Assembly (NCBI GenBank): GCA_021847645.1
Contig: JAJZQG010000041.1
Coordinates: forward strand, 1 to 46,180
Direction: 5' to 3'
DNA from: Myxococcales bacterium
Lineage (GTDB): Bacteria; Myxococcota_A; Polyangia; Polyangiales; Polyangiaceae
Length of the DNA stretch: 46,180 bases
The position numbers and the translations under genes are program-made. The notes beneath the pieces are model-generated. The model was not told the origin of the DNA. It was given only the letters and a program-made list of their open reading frames with translations, and made no database searches. Below, piece after piece: positions 36,552 to 43,246 of this stretch; the first letter of the stretch is position 1, and every line of letters starts with the position of its first letter.

Positions 36552-38228
36552 CTACCCGCCGAGCCGATCGCGGAAAAATGCGTTGTAGCGCGGGTCGTTG
36601 AATCGCTGGTAGTCGATCTCGAAGGGCGTCAGCACGTTGATTCCGTCCTTGTGCCGGATGGTCAACGCCATGGGCCGAACTTCGCGGTAGTTGCTCTTCT
36701 CGGGCAGGTCGTCGTTGGTCCTGCCACCGGCGGAGAACAAGCTCACCAGCACCGCCTCAGGCTCGTCGATGATGCGGCGCATGCCCTCCACGATCCGCTC
36801 GTGGCCGCGGATCATGGTGGTGCAGCCGATCCTCGACATGAACCGCTTGAACTGATGCTTGCCGAAGGGGAATCGCGCGTTGGCCTTCTGCAGCTCCAGC
36901 GGGATCGAGTCGGCCTCGCTCGGGTCGCTCCAGAGCATCTGGAAGCGCAGGTCCGGGTCATTGAGCGACTCGAGCCCCTTGTACTTTTCGGCAAAGGTAT
37001 CGTCGCGGGGGATGCCGGCGTGCACGAACAGGGTCTTGTCGAACGCCAGCATGGTGGGCAGCGCCTCGAAGAGCTTCATGTAGGTGGCAAACAGCTCTTG
37101 CGGGGCAATCGATTGCAGCGAGCTCATGGCCTCGGAGGGGCGCACCGGGGCGAGCACGCGGCCCTGGTATTCGATGTAGTACTCGTGGTTGCCCCGCAGC
37201 ACGAACACGTTGTCCGGGGCGGCCAGGAACAGCTGCATGACCGTGCGCAGGATGCCGTTGTAGGAGAAGCGTCCGCGGTCGATGTAGTCCCCCAAGAAGA
37301 CCGCCATCACGTTGGGGTTGTTGGCAGGATCGCGGTGGTAAGCCTGGACCTTCTCGAAGAAGTCGGCCTGCAGCAGCGCGGCCTTCAGACACGAGTAGCA
37401 GCCGTGCAGGTCGCCCAGCACCAGCAGCTCGTAGTCCTTGCCCGCCTTGGGAGGCACCACGTACACGTGGCCGTCGAGGAAGGGCTCCGAGCCCGAAAAC
37501 GCACCGAAGTCCGCCGCTCCCGCCAGCCTGCCCTTGCCCTCGGCCCTCTGCTCCTCGAGCTTGGCCGTGAAGCGCTTGATCAGGTCCAGGTCCGTCGCGG
37601 ACTGCTTCTTGAACGTGTCGGGGTCGCTCGCGTAGTTCCACTCGAAACTCTTGAGGAAGGGGTGGTCGTTCTCCCGCGCGTGCAGCGGACGCACCTCGTC
37701 GAACACCACCGCTCCCTCGGGCAGCGGCTCGAGCTCCAGCTCGTCGAGCTCGATAGGGGCCGACAGCAGTGCCCCCAGCTCGTTGCGGAACTTCTGCTCG
37801 TTCACGTGCACCACGCCGTCCGCGTGCATCAGCTCGTCCACCGTCCCCAGCAGCCCGGCCCGCATGTTCTCGTCGAACCGGCGGAACATCTCGAACGCGC
37901 GGAGCTTGAGCTTGGCGAGCACGAACTGGAGCTGATCCTCGCCGTCGGCCACGCTCTCGGTGAACAGCTCCTGGATCTCCTGGTCGATGCGGTCCAGGGC
38001 CTCGTGGAAGTGCAGCGTCCAGCGGTCGATCACGTCGCGGGGCACGGGCTGCGCCGGCGACGCGGCCTCGCGCGCACGCTGCCGCACCAGCTCTGCGATG
38101 TAGTTCTGGATGTACTCCTTCTCGCTGCGGGCAAAGTCGCCGTCGATGTAGCCGAACGCGGTCAGCGAGAAGATGATCGCCTCCATCTGCTGCTCGGCGA
38201 TCGCGGGGTCCTTGTGGAACGACAACAT
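36552..38228 (-). CDS. TerB-like domain fused to PPP-family phosphatase
   Basis: A 558-residue fusion. Residues about 1-155 are helical with two acidic motifs, GYIDGDFARSEKEYI and MHADGVVHVNEQKF, like the DGxxxxxE sites of TerB-type domains. Residues about 265-510 are a PPP-type Ser/Thr phosphatase: GDLHG (272-276), GDYIDRG (313-319) and RGNHEY (345-350), followed by VHAGIP and IRGHE, so all metal ligands are present. The linker contains acidic, Leu-rich sequence. TerB domains are linked to metal or stress sensing, so regulated dephosphorylation is plausible. ATG at 38228 starts the helical domain; an upstream frame exists but is Arg/Pro-rich. Confidence 0.88.
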   Translation of the reverse strand: MLSFHKDPAIAEQQMEAIIFSLTAFGYIDGDFARSEKEYIQNYIAELVRQRAREAASPAQPVPRDVIDRWTLHFHEALDRIDQEIQELFTESVADGEDQLQFVLAKLKLRAFEMFRRFDENMRAGLLGTVDELMHADGVVHVNEQKFRNELGALLSAPIELDELELEPLPEGAVVFDEVRPLHARENDHPFLKSFEWNYASDPDTFKKQSATDLDLIKRFTAKLEEQRAEGKGRLAGAADFGAFSGSEPFLDGHVYVVPPKAGKDYELLVLGDLHGCYSCLKAALLQADFFEKVQAYHRDPANNPNVMAVFLGDYIDRGRFSYNGILRTVMQLFLAAPDNVFVLRGNHEYYIEYQGRVLAPVRPSEAMSSLQSIAPQELFATYMKLFEALPTMLAFDKTLFVHAGIPRDDTFAEKYKGLESLNDPDLRFQMLWSDPSEADSIPLELQKANARFPFGKHQFKRFMSRIGCTTMIRGHERIVEGMRRIIDEPEAVLVSLFSAGGRTNDDLPEKSNYREVRPMALTIRHKDGINVLTPFEIDYQRFNDPRYNAFFRDRLGG

Positions 38229-38758
38229 GGTGGCGCCTCTCCGGGTTGAGGGGCAAAAGCTACAACCGAAGGGGCGCGTTGGGGAGTGGGAACGACCAAA
38301 CGGGTCTTTGCCGGCACCCCGGTTCGCGGTCGCCGAACGTGACGGTGCCGAGCGCGACCAGGCACCGGGCAAGGGTCAGGCGCCCGCGAGCGCCTTGAAC
38401 CGTGGTCCCCGGACGCGCCGCCGATGGCCTGCCCGCACATGGAGCTGGAACATGCCGATAGTCCGGCGACGGGGCCCAACGCCGACTGCCTCATGCGGGT
38501 GAAAGCGATAATCGCCGCCAACGAGGAAGTCCGCCGCGGCGCGGGGGTCGTCGTTAGTAACTCATGCTGGAGTCACTTTCTGCTTGACCGCTCCTGCCTG
38601 TCCATGCGAATGCAGACTGCGTTGTGAGAGCGCTCATGGCAACCGGGCATGGTGTTAGGGGAGCAATCCCCGCGGGAGGGACGACCCGGTGTCGTCAGCC
38701 CGCGCCTTCCGGGGGAGCACGACCGGTTCGTCCACAGCGGGCGCGTAGGGGATAGAAC
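38229..38758. other. 530-bp divergent intergenic region
   Basis: The space between the minus-strand PPP-phosphatase start and the plus-strand DUF2934 gene. It should hold both promoters. A TTGACC at 38584-38589 could be a -35 box, but the -10 region after it is poor. Open frames here are short, read differently on each strand and match nothing I know, so no gene is called. No repeat or RNA gene is evident. Confidence 0.5.
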
Positions 38759-39184
38759 ATGGCAACATCGAACAAGAAGCCGTCCGCCAACGTCGCATCC
38801 GACAAGAAGAGGGCTGCGGTCCCGGCCGAGGCTCCCATGTCACGCAGTCAGAAGCCAATGGCGGCTGTGGAGCCTGCGACGATCGAGACGAGCCAGGCAA
38901 GGCGCCCGTCCGCGGAGGAGGCAAGCCCGCCTGCGAAGCCGCGACGCGGGGCAATCGCGCCCACCAGGCAAGCGGCTTCCCTGCGGGGAACGGGCTCGTT
39001 GGATGCATCGGGCAGCGCGACAGCGCAGGCGGCCCGCCAGGCCGGCCAAGCGCAGGGCGAGCGCCCCACGCACGAGCAGATCGCCGAACGCGCCTACCAC
39101 ATCTTCCTGGCGCGCGGCGGCCGGCACGGACACCACGACGACGACTGGCAGCAGGCCGAACGCGAGCTTCGCTCCCACGAGTGA
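38759..39184 (+). CDS. DUF2934-domain protein
   Basis: A 141-residue protein. The C-terminal 35 residues form the DUF2934 motif (IAERAYHIFLARGG, then DDWQQAERELR). This short helical domain occurs in many soil bacteria at the end of disordered proteins and has no assigned function. The preceding 100 residues are low complexity, rich in Ala, Pro, Arg and Ser. ATG at 38759 has GGGGA a few bases upstream. It is convergent with the radical SAM operon, with a 229-bp gap. Confidence 0.8.
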   Translation: MATSNKKPSANVASDKKRAAVPAEAPMSRSQKPMAAVEPATIETSQARRPSAEEASPPAKPRRGAIAPTRQAASLRGTGSLDASGSATAQAARQAGQAQGERPTHEQIAERAYHIFLARGGRHGHHDDDWQQAERELRSHE

Positions 39185-39413
39185 GGTGTCTGCGGTTCCA
39201 GCGACGGAAGCGCTCCGGCCGCACGCGTCGGTCATGATTGTCTCGGCGGCTGTGCGTGGGTCGTGCCGGTGGATTGCGCCTCGCCGTGGCAGGGTTCGTG
39301 GACCTTTGCGTTCGCCGACATCATCAATGAACCGGAAGGTCAGGACGGTGTCGGGATTGCGGTCACGGTGATTCGGCCGGGTGAATGGCAACGCCTTGTC
39401 CACGGGAGAGAGC

Positions 39414-40364
39414 CTACGCCGACTGCGGGGGTATCCCGGTCGCTTCGGACGAGTGAATCGTTGCTCCCCGAATACGCGCGAGCTGACCGCAGCTCGTTCG
39501 CATCTCGCTTTCCTCGGGCAGGCCGGTACTCACCACGCAATCGAATCCATGGCGGCGGATGTCGTTCACGAGCTGGACGACACGGTGCTCGCCGCCGGGC
39601 CCGAACGAGCTTGACAGATTGTTTTGCACCGCGCGGGTCGTCGGGTTGAGCGGCGTGAGCTTCACCATGCAGACGCGAGGGTCGAACAGCTTCGCCAGCT
39701 TGTCGGCAGAGACCTCAATACCCGGAGCCAAGGCGAAATTGAGCGCAATCTTGCGGTCGGACGGGCGTGTCGAGGCCCGGGCGAACTGCGCCAGCTCCGG
39801 CAGGGTCCACTTGGCGATGGGGATCAACCGATCGCGCGCGTCCTCGCTGGTCGACTGCACGGAAAGCTGGATCTGGAAGCGGCCCCGGCCGAACCAACGA
39901 TTGCGGACTTCAATGAGCTCGCGCATCCATCGTGCGCCGGCCACGGGCGCGGTGGTGGCAATGCACGGCATCAGTCCCGGGAGATCCTGTCGCTGTGCGA
40001 GCGACACGATAACCGCGAGCACGGCCGGGTTCAGAGCCGGTTCTCCCATGCGTGCGAATTGCACCTTGAGCTTGCGGCACGAGGAGGCCTGGGGCCCGGC
40101 CCACTCACGCAGGACCAGGTCTATCTGAGCCTGAATCTCCGCCGCGGTCAGGTTGCCGTAGTAGGCAGTGCCGGCGTCGCACATGGCGCATCCGACCGGA
40201 CAACCCAGCTGGGTCGACACGACGATTACCATCTTGTCGCTGCGGGGCAGCGCCGGATCCACCGCGCCGACGCACTCCACGAGCGAGCGCTCAGATTCGC
40301 GCATACGCGCCACGAAGACCCGGGCGATGTCCTCTCGCCCCGCGAGCTCGACCACTTGCATCAT
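39414..40364 (-). CDS. RlmN/Cfr-like radical SAM protein
   Basis: A 316-residue radical SAM protein. The [4Fe-4S] site is CPVGCAMC (Cys55, Cys59, Cys62), and NLTAAEI (71-77) and GEPALN (107-112) match the RlmN core. C-terminal TSCGQLA (Cys292) matches the position of the methyl-carrying Cys of RlmN (E. coli Cys355). The resolving cysteine (Cys118 in E. coli, seven residues before the first cluster Cys) is Val48, and the N-terminal RNA-binding domain of RlmN is absent. Standard rRNA/tRNA C2 methylation is thus unlikely. Its ATG overlaps the TGA of the FAD oxidoreductase gene (ATGA), so the genes are coupled. Confidence 0.85.
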   Translation of the reverse strand: MMQVVELAGREDIARVFVARMRESERSLVECVGAVDPALPRSDKMVIVVSTQLGCPVGCAMCDAGTAYYGNLTAAEIQAQIDLVLREWAGPQASSCRKLKVQFARMGEPALNPAVLAVIVSLAQRQDLPGLMPCIATTAPVAGARWMRELIEVRNRWFGRGRFQIQLSVQSTSEDARDRLIPIAKWTLPELAQFARASTRPSDRKIALNFALAPGIEVSADKLAKLFDPRVCMVKLTPLNPTTRAVQNNLSSSFGPGGEHRVVQLVNDIRRHGFDCVVSTGLPEESEMRTSCGQLARIRGATIHSSEATGIPPQSA

Positions 40365-41242
40365 GATTCCCTTTCCCGAGCGGCCAACAGCTCGGCTGCG
40401 GCCGTGCAACCATCTCCCAACGCCGCAACCACGTGCCGGGCGCGCCGTCCGACCGCGTCGCCGGCCACCCTCACCCGGTTCATGGCCTGCGGCTCGATCG
40501 CAATCGACCCGCGCCAGGCCGGCGCACGCCCGGCTGCGGCCACGATCCGGTCTACCTCGAGCTCGTCCCCCGCTCCGCCGGAGTCGAGCCGAAGAACCCA
40601 CCGCGATCGGGCAACGGAGCCGCAAGCCACGCTCGTCGCGGTGCGGAGGGCGACGCCTTCCGCGCACGCGTCCGCGACGAGCCAGGCCGGCGCTCTGGGC
40701 ACGGCAGCCCGGCAGAGCACGGTGACGACGACCCCGCGTGCCCGGAGCCAGCGCGCCTGATCGAAGGCAACGTCGGACGCGCCCACGATGGCGGCCGAAG
40801 CGATGGACCCGGCGCGGCAAGCGTCAGGCGCGCTACAGGCCCACGGCGGCTCGAGCACGCCGGGCAGCCCCGCGACGATTGGCACCAAAGGCCGGGCGCC
40901 CGTGGCCAGGACAACGCCGCAGCCGTTGATTCGCGCGCCGTCGCGGGTGACGACCACGACCCCGTCGCCGTCACGCTCGACGGACAGACATTCATGGGCG
41001 ATCGCGTCGAGCTGCCAGCGGTGGGCGAACGCGCACAGTCCATCCGCCACCAAGGTCCCTGGCGATCGGTCGGGCAAGAATGGCACGTTACGGACTTCAT
41101 GGGCGATACGGATGGTGCCGCCAGCCACTCCGCTGCTGTCGACCAGCACGACGTCTGCGCCGGACCGCCGCGCTTCGACCGCGGCGCCGATACCTGCTGG
41201 GCCGGCACCCACCACAATCAGCGGACTCTCATGCGGGCTCAT
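40361..41242 (-). CDS. FAD-dependent pyridine nucleotide oxidoreductase (TrxR-like)
   Basis: A 293-residue flavoprotein with a two-dinucleotide-fold layout. The FAD motif is VGAGPAGIGAAVEARRSG (GAGPAG, 12-17), with VVLATGARP and RVAGDAVG at the expected places. The NAD(P) motif reads VGASDVAFDQA, not the usual GxGxxA, so nucleotide binding may be altered. The CxxC redox pair of thioredoxin reductase is absent; only two Cys with five residues between them occur (CSAPDAC). It may serve as a reductase for the flavodoxin-ferredoxin. Its ATG overlaps the TGA of the isochorismatase-like gene and its TGA overlaps the ATG of the radical SAM gene. Confidence 0.85.
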   Translation of the reverse strand: MSPHESPLIVVGAGPAGIGAAVEARRSGADVVLVDSSGVAGGTIRIAHEVRNVPFLPDRSPGTLVADGLCAFAHRWQLDAIAHECLSVERDGDGVVVVTRDGARINGCGVVLATGARPLVPIVAGLPGVLEPPWACSAPDACRAGSIASAAIVGASDVAFDQARWLRARGVVVTVLCRAAVPRAPAWLVADACAEGVALRTATSVACGSVARSRWVLRLDSGGAGDELEVDRIVAAAGRAPAWRGSIAIEPQAMNRVRVAGDAVGRRARHVVAALGDGCTAAAELLAARERES

Positions 41243-41859
41243 CGCTGGACCTCCGCGATGACCGCGCCGAGACGCCTGACCGTCACCACCCTGGCCACGG
41301 CGTGAGAAAGGCACTGCAGCGAGGCTTCGTGCAGTGCGGCAGACTTCGACGCGCAGGCGTCGGCAGCGATGATCACGTCGAATCCCAGCGAGATGCCGTC
41401 GCGGGCCGTGGTATCGACGCAGACATGGGTCATCACACCGGCGAGCACGACGGTGGTCACGCCCTTACTTTCGAGCCAAGCGCGCAGGCGGGTGCGATGG
41501 AATGCCGAGTAGCGCTCCTTGCGAAAGACGGGCTCGCCGGGCCGCGGGGCGAGATGAGGATCGATCGCGGCCAGGCAGTCCGACACAAGGATGAAGTGCG
41601 ACCACCAGGAGCCGAGGCCAGGTCCGCCGGGAGGGGCGCGATGGGCGTGCCACGTGAAGGCGATTGGTCGAGCGGCGTCCCGAAAATACCGAAGCAGACG
41701 CTGCGCGCGGCGCAGGGCGGCCGGAGCGTCGGGGAGGAATGCCGGGGACGCGGGGTCGGTGAAGACCCGCTGGAAATCGACGACGACGAGGGCGACATTC
41801 CCAAGCGTCGGGACATCGCGATAGCGCGCGCAGCAGAGCTGAGGAAGAGCAGAAGGCAT
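41239..41859 (-). CDS. Isochorismatase-like cysteine hydrolase
   Basis: A 206-residue amidohydrolase of the isochorismatase/nicotinamidase superfamily. The triad Asp28 (VVVDFQ), Lys114 (FRKERYSAF) and Cys147 (GVMTHVCVDTTARDG) is complete, and the cis-peptide segment before the Cys is typical. Members with a Cys act on amides such as nicotinamide, N-carbamoyl compounds or peroxyureidoacrylate. The substrate cannot be read from sequence. It is the first gene of the minus-strand redox operon and is joined to the next by an ATGA overlap. ATG at 41859 was chosen; the frame is open upstream. Confidence 0.88.
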   Translation of the reverse strand: MPSALPQLCCARYRDVPTLGNVALVVVDFQRVFTDPASPAFLPDAPAALRRAQRLLRYFRDAARPIAFTWHAHRAPPGGPGLGSWWSHFILVSDCLAAIDPHLAPRPGEPVFRKERYSAFHRTRLRAWLESKGVTTVVLAGVMTHVCVDTTARDGISLGFDVIIAADACASKSAALHEASLQCLSHAVARVVTVRRLGAVIAEVQR

Positions 41860-42177
41860 GACCACCCATTCGCCGAGGTCTGGGTGGCCCTGAATTGGCC
41901 TAGAGCATGACCGCGCGCCGTGTGGATACAGGAGGCGCGGTTCCACGTCAACGTGGTGACGCTCGCCGCTTGCCCCAAGACGACCGCCGGCGTCGTTGGC
42001 GGCACGGCGGCGTAGCATGGGATCGTCCGAAGCGATCGGAAAGAAGCTCATCACGACCGCTGAGAGGTGTCTCGAACATCCCTCCACGACAGCACAGCTT
42101 CGCTGACCGATCCCTTGCCCAGGACGTCCGCGCGCGTCATCATCGCTGCGCGAACGCTCCCTGACATCAACGAATCC
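41860..42177. promoter_or_regulatory. Divergent control region of redox cluster, with palindromes
   Basis: The 318 bp between the isochorismatase-like and flavodoxin-ferredoxin genes must drive both directions. It contains a perfect dyad, CCACGT-CA-ACGTGG at 41943-41956. A second pair overlaps at 42021-42040: GATCG with CGATC at 42021-42037, and TCCGA with TCGGA at 42026-42040. They could be operator sites. I see no clear -35/-10 pair and no regulator gene beside it. Confidence 0.4.
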
Positions 42178-42969
42178 ATGCCACAATCCCTCGATCTTCT
42201 CTACTTCTCGCCGACCGGCACCACCCGCAGCGTGATCCACTCCATTGCCGACGGTCTCGGTGCGTCGTCCACGACGACACTCGACGTGAGTTCACCCGGC
42301 GCCCGCCTGTCCGCTCCGCGGCTTGCAGGGCAGTGCCTGCTGATTGGCGCGCCCGTGTATTTCGGGCGTGTGCAGGTGAATGCCGCGGCGCTGTACCGAA
42401 CCCTTCGTGCGCCAAGCGTGGGCTTGCCTGCCGTGCCGGTCGTCGTGTACGGCAATCGCGCCTGGGAGGACGCCCTGCTGGAGCTTAGCGACCTGGTGAC
42501 CGACGCGGGCTACTGCGTTGTTGCGGGCGCGGCATTCGTGGGTGAGCATGCGTACTCCGACGCCGGGCATCCCCTCGCGCCGGGGCGCCCCGACGCCGAC
42601 GATCTGGCGATCGCGCGGGCATTTGGTGGCTCGGTGCGCGACAAGCTCAACGCGGGTCCGCCGGTTCCGTTGGCCCAAGTCCCGGGCAAGCGTCCGTATC
42701 GCGAGCCGCACGCCGAGCCGGCCCCTCCCCCGGTAACACGCGCTGCAGACTGCACTCTCTGCGGTACATGCGCTTCGGTGTGTCCCACGGGGGCCGTGCA
42801 CTGCAGCACCGAGGTCGAGACCGACGTCAGGCTCTGCATCCGCTGTGCCGCCTGCGTCAAGCACTGCCCAACCGGGGCTCGTGTCTTGAGCAATCCCGCG
42901 GTGGACAAGGTGCGCAACTGGCTGCTGCGAACTTGCCCCGCGCGCCGCGAGCCCGAGCTGTTTCTGTAA
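42178..42969 (+). CDS. Flavodoxin-2x[4Fe-4S] ferredoxin fusion (EFR1-like)
   Basis: A 263-residue electron carrier. The N-terminal flavodoxin-like domain (about 1-165) has the FMN phosphate loop FSPTGTT, and the GAPVYFGRV and VYGNRAWED segments match the family. The C-terminus has two cluster sites: Cys192, 195, 198 and 202, and Cys220, 223, 226 and 230. Such fusions (EFR1-type) can feed low-potential electrons to enzymes. Divergent from the radical SAM operon, it is a good candidate for its reductase partner. ATG at 42178 begins just before the flavodoxin core. A hairpin with a pyrimidine tail follows. Confidence 0.88.
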   Translation: MPQSLDLLYFSPTGTTRSVIHSIADGLGASSTTTLDVSSPGARLSAPRLAGQCLLIGAPVYFGRVQVNAAALYRTLRAPSVGLPAVPVVVYGNRAWEDALLELSDLVTDAGYCVVAGAAFVGEHAYSDAGHPLAPGRPDADDLAIARAFGGSVRDKLNAGPPVPLAQVPGKRPYREPHAEPAPPPVTRAADCTLCGTCASVCPTGAVHCSTEVETDVRLCIRCAACVKHCPTGARVLSNPAVDKVRNWLLRTCPARREPELFL

Positions 42970-43038
42970 AGGCGCGCTCGCGCGTGTGCCGGCACCGTCG
43001 GACGGGTCGTGCGTGAAGCCTTGCGAACAGGCGGATCG

Positions 43039-43064
43039 GCAGGCTCCGGCCCTGCATTTCTTCT
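43039..43064 (+). terminator. Weak terminator after flavodoxin-ferredoxin gene
   Basis: GCAGG at 43039-43043 pairs with CCTGC at 43051-43055 around CTCCGGC. ATTTCTTCT follows at 43056-43064. It is about 70 bp after the stop at 42969. The 5-bp stem makes it a modest candidate. Confidence 0.35.
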
Positions 43065-43169
43065 GAGCCGCCCATCGAGCGCGAGCACGGGAGGCCGGCC
43101 GTTCGAGGACACGTCCGGGCTGAGTCGGGTCGCCACCCGGGGCAGGTTGTGTTAGCACCGAGCTGGGAC

Positions 43170-43197
43170 TTGACGTTGCCCGGACGTGGCCGAGATT
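43170..43197 (+). promoter_or_regulatory. Candidate promoter of repeat-rich lipoprotein gene
   Basis: TTGACG at 43170-43175 and GAGATT at 43192-43197 have a 16-bp gap and lie about 50 bp before the start codon at 43247. The -10 box is a poor match. A GGAAGGAG Shine-Dalgarno stands at 43231-43238. Confidence 0.25.
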
Positions 43198-43246
43198 CGT
43201 TCGTTGCATATCGTTTGCGTTGGCATCCGAGGAAGGAGCGGTCGTG

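Noticed and set aside
38424..38627. 67-codon plus-strand frame in the divergent gap
   Set aside because: No Shine-Dalgarno, no known motif, and competing frames on the other strand; too weak to call a gene.
39185..39413. Possible gene fragment in the gap before the radical SAM gene
   Set aside because: A plus-strand frame from 39263 reads through into the radical SAM gene, with no family match; I cannot tell a remnant from chance.
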